Shown here: piece after piece, positions 53,583-64,000 of the stretch
How positions within the stretch are numbered: the first letter of the stretch is position 1
How the letters are laid out: each line of letters starts with the position of its first letter
DNA from: Paraspadella gotoi
Taxonomy: Eukaryota > Chaetognatha
Assembly (NCBI GenBank): GCA_051294375.1
Contig: CM119269.1
Span: forward strand, 1,442,537-1,506,536
DNA length: 64,000 nt
Reading direction: 5' to 3'
The notes under the pieces: model-generated
The model's input: the letters and a program-made list of their open reading frames with translations, nothing else
The model's database searches: none
What the model was told of the DNA's origin: nothing
Translations under genes and position numbers: made by a program

Positions 53583-56099
53583 TTGAGTTAATGTAATTCA
53601 AGAAAATTATTCGAAAAGTAATCCTAGGAAAAAAAAATTAACTCGCTTATATTTTTATAATTAACTTTACTGAATGAATAATTCTGATTTATATGGGTAA
53701 TTAATTGGAATATTCCCTTTTCTCAAAAGATGTTTCAGACACGTTCAGTCCGAAGTATGAAAAGCAATTGTCAACTTTAATTCATCGACACTTCGGAATA
53801 ATGCAAAGCTAATAATTCCAAAATTGACATCCCATCAATAAGAATATCGAATAAACTTCGACTAATAAGACCAATATATAAAACTTCAACGTAGTTTCAG
53901 TCAAATAACCGTGCTCGTTCACAAACGCTACAGAAAACACCGTCACTTAATGATATTTGTAAGAGCTTTGTCACTTTTCTGTCGTAAACAAACAATTTGC
54001 TAAGATCTCTCGTTAGTAACATCGCGGTTGAGCGATGCCAGAACAGTTAAACAGATATTTCCCCGATTGAATTTATATTGAATGTATTTTATCTTGTCAA
54101 GAAAAATATCAAAATTAATAACTTACCATTGGAAAAGACGGAAACGAGACTGAGGTAGAAAGACGTTTACTACAAATCGACCCTGCGTTTCCTCGTTAAC
54201 GTTGCTTTGAAAACAAAGCATCTGTTTTCCGTGTATAATTTAGCTGAAAAACTATATCGTGCTTTGTTTATAAATAAATAGAGACAAAGCGGATGTCATT
54301 AATATTTGGCTGTTTTTCAGAGCAGAAAAGGTTTCGACTGGGTAAAACATGTAAGAGTGGAACGATAATCGATAGATTAAACGGAAAAAAAATGTTCTAA
54401 TTTCAAAATAAAATTATTCGAAATATTTATCAAAGAGAAACGTACGATTTCGATGTAATAATATTCACTTTTTAACTTTGGTTGACGAAAATTGTTATGT
54501 CAATTACGTAAAGACGATAACGATTCTACTCATTTTCACTGTTTCGATCTAAGTTCTCTGGGCTTTTCAACTCGAGGTTTGTTGAATGCAGCTGCTAGTG
54601 CGGCGGCAGGGGCAGCCGCAGTAGCAACTTCAAAAGAGTAGAAGTTCAGCTTCACTCTCTTTAAACTCGTTGAGCTTGTTTTAGCGTTTTCTAATTGAAA
54701 ATGCAATTTATATTAAATACCAGTTGTATTTTTAATGATTCTAACAGTATAATTTAACGACGACAATGGAATAGGGCTTTAGTTAACTAGTTTTCTCTAC
54801 CTCTGAACTTTCCTAAAATTTTCTACTCTGAAAGAATCATTGTAATTGTATTGAAATATTTAATACTTTAAATTTAACTCGCACACCCCAAACTTGCGAT
54901 AATGTTTTAATTTTGATTGAATTTAGCGATTTTAAAATTAAGGATTGCTGTTCTTTTGTCTCACCCGGATAACTTCCGACAAATACTAATGTGCCCTTCT
55001 CCCTCTTGAGATTTAAATAAATAAAATATTTTGTTTTAAAAACTTGGATTATATATTAGCGAATTCTAATACAATTTGATTATCAACGATTATCAATGAG
55101 AAAAACGCTCAATGTTGTTAAACCATTTCATGAAAATTATTAACTTAAATTGGCAGTATTTTTTTCTAATATGACAACCGCAATACTAGATTTTAAATGT
55201 AATTAATACAGTTAATTTTTTATAACTAATTTTTTTTAAATGTTTAAAAAAATTAGTAAGTTTTTAACTTTCCTTTTTTTCCTTTGGCTTAGTAGGTTGC
55301 GCGATGGTTTTTGTAAAAACAAAATGAGTTACAGCGCCATAAATTAATCATTACGAAAAACAAAAGAAACTTCTGGCCTGGCTCAATTTAACCCGAGATT
55401 GATCGAAAGCGTAAATCGGGGGAGAATCCAAGCTTGCGTCATAAGTTACAGCATCCGATTCTACGCAATCAGATATATAGAATAGTAAAAGTGATTTAGA
55501 ATTAATTTAAAAAAGAGAGAAAAAAGAGATCGCATTAAATTACATGGAATCGCTCTAACCAAAAATGGTAACAATAACCGTGCCCGGTCTTTCTTTTCAT
55601 TCGATGGAGTTTCTCTTTTCCTTCGTTAAACAAATGCCGCTGCGCAGCGCAGCGGCTCGCCGAAGAGACGCTTCGTCTATGCTCGGGTCACGTGACTCGG
55701 CAGCTGGATAAAGTTTAGGAAGCCAAGCCAAGCTACGAATCAACTCCAAGCTTGAAACGACGCTTTTAGAAACCTTTTATCCACCCTAAGTTCGACTTCG
55801 AAAAAGAAGAAAGGCCCTTCCTTTTTTTGGTTTTTGGGTGGCGAATTCGCGCGGTTAAAACTTTTAAAGTACATTACAACCTAAATTTTAATAAACACAT
55901 TCGGTCTTTTTTACTACATTTACGTAGGTTTATCTCCTTCAATTTTTTTTACAACCTATGTAACCCAAGCTTTTTTAATTAATTAACACAACGAAAATAC
56001 AGAAAAGAAAAAAAAATTTAAAATTAAAACAAAAGGCCGAAAAGATAACTCCAAAAACATTTACAAAACACCTATGTACAATTGTACAATTAAACATAA
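53583..56099. other. Spacer upstream of the FoxN-like gene
   Basis: AT-rich. A short Ala-coding stretch (AAASAAAGAAAVAT) ends in TAG near 54640 without splice signals. The GC-rich island near 55630-55720 is described separately. No TATA box was seen close to the ATG at 56100. Confidence 0.5.
55637..55704. promoter_or_regulatory. Palindromic E-box and GC hairpin
   Basis: GTCACGTGAC, a perfect palindromic CACGTG E-box of the type bound by USF/MITF/TFE factors, lies at about 55687-55696. About 40 bases earlier is a nine-base perfect hairpin, ccgctgcgc-a-gcgcagcgg. Both sit about 400 bases upstream of the FoxN-like start. Confidence 0.45.
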
Positions 56100-57782
56100 A
56101 TGATGGCTACATCCCCTCATGTGATCGACGAGATTTTTCGGAAGATTTACTTTTTTCTCGATCGAGAGAACGATTTGGAAAGAGTCTCTCTGAATCTCAA
56201 CCCGACCGAAGACTCGATCGTCATTCGTCTGATAAACGATCGGAGAGATGGCTCCTGCAATGCCGCGGCGCATCGGCGTCAATCGCGGACGAAGGACGCC
56301 AACTCCAAATCCGCCGCTCGCCAAGACTTCAACGGGAACGAGTGCCAAATTTTGGACGACGATGAACCCCCGCCGCCTCGCGCATTGGCAGCGACGTCTA
56401 GCGATTTCCCGACGCGGCCAACCCCTTCGCCATACTACGCGACGACGAAGTCTCCCCAACCTTCGATCGAGGTCCCTGGTCTCCTTCAAAACGAGCCGCT
56501 TCCCCCGTTACGCCGCGGCGCCTCCCCACTGACTTACGAAGACCTCCGGCTGGAGGCTGACGTGATGATGGGCCCGCCTCCTCTGAAGCGGTTGCGCGTT
56601 GGCGACCAAGACCCAGATTCACCGTCGGACGACGCCGTCATTATCCTCGACGGATCTTCTCCTTCCGAGCGACCTGTATTGGACCGTACCGCGACCCCCC
56701 TCTCGTCCGGAGCCTCTAAAACCGAGAGGCTTTTTCTTCGTAATGCTGTGCCATTTCTCCCGCTTCCGCCGAACATCAAGGCTTCTCTATACGAGGACGT
56801 CGCCTTTCGTAAGATTAAACCCAAATCGGAGCAGTCGGAAAACGCACCGGCGGCCGTGGCGACGGCTCGGGCTTCCGCGATAGAGGCTCGGACTGGGGAG
56901 TGCTCTGACGGCAGCTTTTATACGATCGTCGACAATTCTTTGACGATTACGACAGACGTACTTCCGTCTCCCATTCCGATACTCGAGAATTTCCTTGACG
57001 AAGACTGCCTCAGGAGCTATCAGCCATTGGAAAAGGTGGTGTTTGAGGGCGATGTGGCCCGGCCCCGCGGAGGTGATAGACCATTCCCGAAACCGAACTT
57101 CTCGTACGGATGCCTAATATCCGTGGCGATCCTGAACAGCCGAAACGGCACGCTTCCCGTCAATGAGATTTATCGCTTCATCGAGAAGAACTTTCCTTTC
57201 TACAAGACGGCCAGCTACGCTTGGAAGAACGCCATTCGCCACGGCCTCATCATGGGCAACTGGTTTAAGAAATTGGACAACCCTAACAATCACAAGGCTT
57301 GCCTTTGGACGCTGCATCCCACCTCCTTTGGCGCCATAGACAGGCACTTGCACAAAAGCTTGAGACAACACCGGGAAGACATCCAGGCTAGCATGGCCTA
57401 TCCGCATTTGATCAACTGCATTATTCAGGTGTTTTTTTTTATACAAAATTTGTGCGGTAAAATGTAAATTGAATTTAAATTTACGAGTACTTGTAGAAAA
57501 CAAATGAGATTTAATGCCGTATCTCCAATAATTTACCTTCCTCGCCAGGGTATCATCAAACCAACAATGATCAAGGGGCTCTACAAATTCCAAGAGGCTT
57601 TACTGGCTTACTGGGGTCGAAGCGGGAGAACACCGCAACTGGACTGGTGGCATTCGAACGCTCCTTGGTTGCCGAACCACAACGACAGCACGAGTAGACA
57701 TTCTTTCTATCGTCAGGAACCTCCGAAGATTGTGCCGAAAACCCTTTCGTTTCCCATACATGCTCATATACCCATGAATTAA
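56100..57782 (+). CDS. FoxN1/4-like forkhead protein
   Basis: Forkhead transcription factor, nuclear. Two exons, 56100-57428 and 57549-57782, phase-0 intron, 520 codons plus TAA. ATG at 56100 is followed by a second ATG. Residues 1-325 are low-complexity and Pro/Ser-rich, with acidic patches. The forkhead domain spans about 329-411: FPKPNFSYGCLI, the FoxN1/4-type NGTLPVNEIYRFIEKNFPFYKTA, then recognition helix WKNAIRHGLIMGNWFKKL and KACLWTLHP. The wing and the LPVxEIY.F...FP.FKTA spacing place it with FoxN1/4. Helix 3 has Gly382 in place of the near-invariant Asn of RHN, and LIMGNW in place of LSLN/HKC. The C-terminal 110 residues are unlike known family members. Third positions are GC-rich like other genes here. 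It is complete and open, so a diverged functional paralogue is likelier than a pseudogene. Confidence 0.9.
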
Positions 57783-58152
57783 TTTTTTTTTTTCATTTTT
57801 GAGGTAGTGTTGTCATGCGTTATGATAAAGCAGAAACAGTTTCATTAAAAAGCTTTTAATATTAGCGTTATTATTGTTTTTAATCTTTGACGTAATTTTA
57901 TGAATAACGTAGAAAAAAGTAAAGACTGGCCCTCTTTTTTTTAATTATATTAAGCTTCTTGAATTTTTTTCACTTTTTCTAATATTCTACTAGAATTTCT
58001 AGTACTTTTTTCCGAATTTTTTCAAAAGTGTTTGTTAAAGTATAAATGAAATACTTTAAATGACTATTGTTATAGTTCAATATTCAATTTAATTATGAAT
58101 ATAGTTTCATTTCTATATCCCGTTGATTTTCAATTAAAATATTACAGAGTTG

Positions 58153-58185
58153 CTGATGAAGACTCGTACCACTAAGAGTCGAAAC
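58153..58185 (+). other. CTGATGA...GAAAC motif with paired spacer
   Basis: CTGATGA (58153), GACTC (58161), ten-base loop, GAGTC (58176), GAAAC (58181), then ATGTA. A single extra A separates CTGATGA from the helix, unlike a textbook hammerhead. The flanks (tt-gctgatgaag, cgaaacatgt) match the 23878 copy, and both are followed by AATAAAA-rich tails. Confidence 0.45.
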
Positions 58186-59273
58186 ATGTACATTGTACAA
58201 TAATAAAAAATAAAATTGCTATTCCAACGATTTTTCGTGTTACCTCTATACTATTTTAAATAGCAAAAAGAAAGTCAAAATACAATTAAAATATTTAAGT
58301 GTACTGTAGGAATGAAAGACTATTCTCCTCACATATAAGTTGTGAGCACTGCAGTATTATTTATCAGGTTCAATCTGTCGGCGGAAAAGTACGGTAGTCG
58401 TGCCTCCGCATAGTTTCTGACTACAAGAATTTACGAAGAAGTAGCGATGAGTCACGTCAGGAAAAGGTTACTGATCTTTCTTTCTTTCTATTTCTTTCTT
58501 TCTATTCTTTTCTTTCTGTTCCTTACTTTCTATCATTCTGTTCTTTTCTTTTTCTTTCTGTTCTACACTTTCTTTCTATTCCTTATTTTCTATTATTCTG
58601 TTCTTTTATTTTTCTTTGTTCTTCACTTTCTTCCATTCGTTAAGTTTTTGTTTAGATAAAACCCATTGAGGGTCATATTAAAGGGAAACTTAAAGTTTTA
58701 GATGATAACACAAAGAAAAGGGTTTATTTTCTAATTAAATAAACATTTTTTCGTTAAAATACATATTGTTAATGTGTTATCTCACATTTCTGAGCATTAG
58801 AAATCACGTCAAATTTGTTAACGAAACCGGAAGCGTTGGCGATGTACCACTGCGCTTTTCGCGTCCCGTCTCTTTCGTCATTTTATTTGAGATAATCGCC
58901 CCACGAGGGGTCCTCCTCCCAACCAAAAAGCCGTCGTCTTTCTCGATCCGACCTCCGCCCCTGGTTCCTCGGGTGACCGGTTTCGCGACTCGATATACTA
59001 TCAACAAATAAACAAACCCGAAGGTTACTGCAGCGTCTTATTGTCCTTGATCTACTCTTCAAAAGAGGTTAACGATAGCGTTTCAACATTTCCAACATTA
59101 TCGTAACAAGGGCACACGAGGTTTTCTGATTGGGATTTTACTTCAATGCTTTTATCCCAAACCAATCTCGTATTCATGATTATGATGTTGTAAAGTTAAA
59201 AGATAACTGCAACTTTAAGAGGAAACTTCGTATATCGTACATAATAATGAACATACAATGTAAGATCATATAT

Positions 59274-59282
59274 ATATATATA

Positions 59283-59350
<68 letters not shown>

Positions 59351-59351
59351 T
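59274..59351. repeat. (TA)n/(CT)n compound microsatellite
   Basis: (TA)n for about 14 bases, then (CT)n for about 60 bases. Confidence 0.95.
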
Positions 59352-59581
59352 TTTTCGTCAAAAAAGGTGAGTTCTTGAGTCGCGGGGTGAGTTTCAGGGC
59401 GTCGTCGCGTAATTAAACTATCGGCGAAGGCGACGACGTCGGTTCGGCGACCTTTTTTTTTTCAATGCGCTCAAGATTAGGAACCAAGAATGAAAAAATA
59501 GAAAAAAATAATATCTCATCGAAACATTAACAATGCCGATTAATTCACTATTTGTGCAAAAAAGATAAACCCCGCCCTAGG

Positions 59582-62500
59582 ATGAGGAAACCTCGGAAAG
59601 GAAAAATACTTCGCCACGTCGCGTTGGTGTGTGTTTACTTGTTTGTCTCTCAAGCTTCCGGTCAAGGTAAATAGAAAGCGTTTAAAAAAAAAACAAAACG
59701 TTGGAATAAAAAATCATAATTAATTCGATTCGTTTCATTAATGGATATAATTGGCTATTTATCGTCCATGCTCATTTTTCCAGCCAACGAGAACGATGGG
59801 GAGATTTTTGACAAACGCGCTTACTTTGGTGATTTTCCGGTTAGTTCAATTTGTCGTTGCCATTTAAAAAAGTAACAAAGTTGTTGTAAGCAAAAGTTTG
59901 TGATTTCTTTTCTCCTTCCTCTCTTTAAAAAACTAAAGGAAGCGCCTCTTTACCGCATAAACCGAGATTTCGACCAAAGGTTGCTTCTCTCACTCCCGCC
60001 TCCCCGAGACTGTTCCGTCGTCTGTGGACGGCCCCCACCCCTCGACCACACCGCCCAGTGCCTCGTCGAACGATGGAGGCCCGATTACGAGAAGCGCGCC
60101 CACTGCGAGTGCCTGCGAGGCTACAAGTGTTGCGATGGCTGCCCGCCTCCGGATCCGTTGATCTGCGAGCTGAAGACGGGAACGCATAGTGGTTACGGTA
60201 AGTTTAAATTTTTGTGAGAGAGAGACAGAGAGATAGATAGAAAGAGAAAGAAAGAGAGAGAGAGAGATCGCTTTCTCAGATAACCTTTTCACCCTTCTCC
60301 ACTAGGGTACACCTACCCGGCGAAGGAGACCGACTGCTGCGGTTGTGAAGTGTACGCTTGTCTCACCTGCCCGCCCCCCGCGCCTCCCGATCAAGTCTGC
60401 GCGTCGAGGGACCCAAGATGTCGCTCTTACGTCAAAGAGAAGACGCGCAACCTGAAGACGGGCTGTTGGGAGTCAGGCTGCGAGGCTCACCAAGGGAACG
60501 TGCCTCAGTTCGAAGTAAGTTTTCAGGGAGCAGGAAAAAGCCTGGTGACTGGTTGACACCTCTTTCTCTTCTACAATACTATGTTTTATTTTTAAGTTTT
60601 ATTTAAATCGCAAGTGCATATCAAGATAAGTACAACTATAGCAACGCAGAGAATGGATTATCAAGTGGCTTGCCTCTGATAGATTGTTCAGAGAAAAACA
60701 ATTTCATGTTCTTTTCGTTGCGTTGAAAGATATATAATTTTTCGCCCAGATTTTGATATTAAAGGGGTCAAAAGTTTGAGAGTTAATTTTCAATAAATAA
60801 AATCCGGTTCTTCACCTTCCCCCCCCCAAGGGCTGCGACGATGCTTGTCAGAAGGTGACCTTCAATAAAAATGCTTGTGGGACATCCTACCAAGAATGCG
60901 TACCCAAGAGGTCGATCGAAGCTTGCGCTTCCAGAGGATCCCACATTCCCCCCAAAGAGTAAATATTTCGATTATGATTTTTTGGGTTTTTGATGATGAT
61001 GATGATGACGATGATGATGACGATGACGATGATGATCATGACTTACTAAGCTCCCTTTCTCGTATCTTCCCAGTTTCCCCGCTTCCTGCTACCGTTCCCC
61101 CGAGCGCTTCCCCGTCCCGGGCTCAGGCCATTACTACGACCCCGTCGAGGGCCGCTGTCTCGAGTGTTTCGAACTCCGGTTCTCGAAGAAGCCCTGCCCC
61201 TTTGAGACGGCGGGGTTGGCGGGGGCGGGCCTCGCAGGCTGCGTGCGTCACGCGTCGCTCGATCTGCACAAAAGGTGTTACCAGAGCGACGTCGTCTTCG
61301 GTGAGTCTTTTGTTTTGTTTTTGTTTTTTGTTTTGTTTGGGTGAAACCAAAAAAAACAAAAAACAAGGGGATCGTCTTGAAAAAAACCTGAAGCAATAAA
61401 ATGTCATTCTGTTCGTTCGGCTGTTCTCGAATTTTATTTAGTTGTTTTTGTTAATTTTTAAATACGTTTTTAGACGAATGCGGATGCCAAAGTCATAAAT
61501 GCGTCTCGGAGCACGAAAAATGCGTCAACGTACGTGATTTATTTAAGGACGTTAGTAAAATTCTAATGTTTTAACTTTAATTAAAATTCTAAAGTGAGGA
61601 ACGAAAACATTATATTATGAACGATTTATGTATAAAAAAAATTTATAATAAATTTTATAATTTGACGCAGTAGGCCATATTTATACTAGTACTGAAACCA
61701 ATAAATGTTAAATTTGCAAAAACAATGTTTTTCTAAGAATTTTTTTCAGATTTGGATTCGTCATGAAAAAGTTGATAAAAGAAATAGATACTCTTTTTGA
61801 AAATTCCATCATTAAGTGGTCAAAAATAGAAAACTATTTTTTAAAACTGAAATTATAACTTTTTATATATTAAATTATAGTTTTTTAATTTTATACCTAC
61901 TTAATGAAAGAACTTGTTTAAAAATGAATTATCATTCTCTTTTATCAACTTTTGACGCGAGGAATTGCAAGTCTGCAATCAGAATTAAAAAAAGCCGTAT
62001 TTTGAAATTTTCCGATTTTATAGGATAAGTAATTATATATAAATATAGCCTACTGCGAAAATTAAAGAACAGTAAAATTATTTTTTTACAAAGTTAATGT
62101 TCACATGATGTATGTTGTTCATAATTGACTTTAGAATTTTGTATGTAACTGTTCAACTACGCCTTAGTGATTATAATTATTATCATTTAAATTTAATCTT
62201 CAAAGCATGTATCAAATAATTCAAATATGTTTCTTAGAAATTCTCTGACGACGACGTCTGCCGAAGAACCAACGTACGTCGATCTGGAGTTTCCATCTGC
62301 GGCAAAAATCGCGACATTTGCGTTCCTTGTCCGAAGCGATGGAACCGCCTTGCCGATTCGGCAGAAATGTGAGAGGAGACGACAGGGATGGAGATCCCAA
62401 TGAAAGAGTTGAGAGAGAGAGAGAGAGAAGAGAAGAGAGAGGAAGAGAGAGAGAGAGAGAGAGAGAGAGATGTTAGAAAGGAGGAAAAACAGATAGTGAG

Positions 62501-63798
62501 GAAGTGTGAATAAATTCGCTGTCGTCTTCGAGAAAATATAACCAAAAGCTTTACCTTCTTTTCTAATCCGGCCGTGATAAGTATAGGCGGTTAGTACTTC
62601 GCGTTGTGGCCGGCGCGACGCCAGGTTTCGACTCCTGGTCACGGCAATTTTTTTCTCGATTTCTCCTCATTAAGGTCGCCTATGCCCAGAGTTTCCCGAC
62701 CAAGACTGTCCCTCCCAACGAATTCGTTTTGGATCCCGTTTCAACGTGACATTATCTTGCAAGTCAGTCAGTCCCCGTAAGTTTCATACGTTTTTTTTTT
62801 GCAGTTGACGATTTTTTTTTTGATTTGCTTGTTAAGGTTCTTATCGTGTTTGGTTAGATTTTACATATTTTGTATTTCCGTATTCTGACCCCCTCCTCAC
62901 TCAGCCTGCCCCAACATCTGCCCATCACTGCAATCACCGCGTATGCGATTCACAGATCACACCCACGCCAACAAGTGCAAGTTCGAGGTGGCCGCGTTGC
63001 TTGGCGCAGAAGATGGGGCTCGACCTGAAGCTCGCAATTTCGGGCCTGCGAGAAGGCGGAATGGTGAAGTCGTCGCTATGAAGTACCACAACTTTTTTCT
63101 CCCCATCATTTTCCAATTCTCTCTTCCGCAGTGTGTCTCAGGTTTGCGCCTAAGGATCTCCGGCCCGTTTGCGACGATCAGGGCGTAACGCATCCTAACG
63201 AATGCCTCTTCCGAGTGGCGCAGTGCGAGTTGCACGTCAAGGGTGGCGTGATCAATCTCGCGCATCAGGGACCGTGCCGAGACAGTGAGTCAAGTCGATA
63301 TATTTATACTTTTTCAGCTTTGTTCATATTATTTAATATTTATACGCGGAGAATTTGGTACGATCTTTATCTCGCAAATTGTTGTGCCTTGTCAAATCAC
63401 TCAATTTCGTGCCCCTTCTGTTTCCAGAAATTCCCTTCTGTTTTCCCTTCTGTTTTCCCTTCTGTTTCCAGAAACGAAACCGGAATACGTGGTCATCGTT
63501 CACACGGGAGGATTCAAATCCCAAAGTCTGAAGCAACAACCACCAGGTGCAGTTCACGGTCAAATTCTCTTGACTAAGGACGGTCGGGCATAGGATCGGA
63601 CTGCTTTTAAACTTTGATTCGCCTTAGTTAGTAGTCAACCCAATTCATTTACATTCAGGCGATCCAGCGTCGGCGGGGACGGCGGCCGGCGCCACTCTGA
63701 TCATCCGCGGCGTCGTGGGAGGGAACTCGGTTGAATGCGTCATCGTCGCGCCGCCACAAAGCTTCGATCAGCCCGACGGGATTAGGGCAAGCATATGA
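59582..63798 (+). CDS. Secreted Cys-rich protein with Kazal modules
   Basis: Exons: 59582-59666, 59784-59839, 59939-60197, 60306-60514, 60831-60958, 61074-61300, 61474-61529, 62238-62368, ~62667-62776, 62905-63063, 63132-63284, ~63448-63561, 63659-63798. Exon 1 is a signal peptide (ILRHVALVCVYLFVSQASGQ). Exons 3-9 encode spaced Cys modules: RDCSVVCGRPPP, CECLRGYKCCDGCPPPDP, DCCGCEVYACLTCPPPAPP, DECGCQSHKC. Exon 11 is a clear Kazal domain (RPVCDDQGVTHPNECLFRVA), the fold of many serine-protease inhibitors and follistatin/agrin-type matrix proteins. Exon 10 is Kazal-like only with frame changes (see findings), and the 62368-to-62667 junction is out of phase for the Cys-bearing frame. The last two exons lack Cys, and the stop at 63796-63798 may not be final. 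The mature protein is extracellular. Whether it inhibits a protease cannot be told. Confidence 0.7.
60993..61037. repeat. (GAT)n with GAC interruptions
   Basis: About 15 trinucleotide units in an intron of the Kazal gene. Confidence 0.9.
62409..62471. repeat. (GA)n microsatellite
   Basis: Interrupted GA run 40 bases after the exon donor at 62369, in the intron that also carries the tRNA-like sequence. Confidence 0.95.
62571..62646 (+). tRNA. tRNA-His(GTG)-like gene or pseudogene
   Basis: The seven-base acceptor stem is perfect (GCCGTGA with TCACGGC) and followed by A and a T run, a Pol III stop. The D-arm core GTATAG..GGTTAGTAC and anticodon loop TTGTGGC (anticodon 62606-62608) match animal tRNA-His. 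The T stem CCAGG/CCTGG is intact, but its loop has eight bases, TTTCGACT. The whole is 75-76 bases against the usual 72, with extra bases near position 9, in the D loop and in the T loop. The anticodon stem also pairs badly. So it is a pseudogene, or a good gene with insertion errors. It lies in an intron of the Kazal gene, on the same strand. Confidence 0.7.
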
Positions 63799-63935
63799 TT
63801 AGGGCATATGATTAGGGCAAGCATATGATTGATTGAATCACTCTTTTACTGATTAACTGATTGATTCGGTTTATTTCAGTAACAATTTGACTGATTCAAT
63901 GATTATCAACTGATTAATTGATTTGTTGATTATTT

Positions 63936-63937
63936 TT

Positions 63938-64000
<63 letters not shown>
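63936..64000. repeat. (TTTC)n microsatellite at the window edge
   Basis: At least 15 TTTC units running off the end. Confidence 0.97.

Larger units (their letters stand above)
57783..59581. other. Spacer between FoxN-like and Kazal genes
   Basis: AT-rich, with a pyrimidine-rich patch at 58470-58640 and a (TA)n/(CT)n compound microsatellite at 59270-59351. A GC-richer stretch at 58820-58990 is open on both strands and could hold an exon, but nothing decides it. Confidence 0.5.

Noticed and set aside
54536-54640. Ala-rich frame (AAASAAAGAAAVAT) ending in TAG
   Set aside because: About 45 codons, no start or acceptor, and preceded by an in-frame stop; treated as spacer.

Overview
The window is a piece of an animal nuclear genome, most likely an invertebrate bilaterian. 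All genes found are split by GT-AG introns, with one probable GC-AG intron. Coding exons are GC-richer than the AT-rich spacers. The families recognised are metazoan: a class I NF-kB/Relish protein, a FoxN-type forkhead protein, a GAS1-like protein with GDNF/GAS1 domains, and a secreted Cys-rich/Kazal protein. No bacterial, organellar or viral coding was seen. I cannot name the phylum from sequence alone.

Layout. 0-3.8 kb (+): a possible terminal exon at the left edge, then the 3' six exons of an unrecognised basic nuclear-looking protein. 4.6-9.3 kb (+): a complete eight-exon NF-kB p105/Relish-type gene with TATA box, Rel homology domain, NLS, phosphodegron-like motif and ankyrin repeats, predicted at 1077 aa. 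9.9-13.8 kb (-): an unrecognised gene with seven visible coding exons. 14-41 kb: a gene-poor, repeat-dominated stretch with long (GA)n, (GAC)n, (GAAA)n and polypyrimidine tracts, two minisatellites, a tRNA-like SINE, all but one of the assembly gaps, a 399-bp fold-back palindrome and an error-ridden duplicate of its neighbour. It holds at most a few isolated exons (22.95 kb, 38.2 kb). 41.0-45.2 kb (-): a GAS1-like receptor gene, 5' end not found. 45-56 kb: spacer with a dispersed repeat and a 1.12-kb element with 120-bp inverted termini. 56.1-57.8 kb (+): a two-exon FoxN1/4-like gene of 520 aa with an altered recognition helix. 59.6-63.8 kb (+): a multi-exon secreted Cys-rich protein with Kazal modules. 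One of its introns carries a tRNA-His-like sequence, and one of its exons reads as a Kazal domain only if the frame changes.

The genes do not form a pathway or operon; they are ordinary neighbours. The most notable biology is in three proteins: NF-kB lacks the usual Cys of its DNA-binding loop but keeps a DSGxxS-type motif in the linker, the FoxN-like protein has Gly where the near-invariant Asn of RHN should be, and the GAS1-like protein appears to end in a transmembrane helix plus a long tail. Several striking structures (the palindrome, the noisy duplicate, the frame-broken Kazal exon with the overlong tRNA) look at least partly like long-read assembly error and should be checked in reads before biological interpretation.
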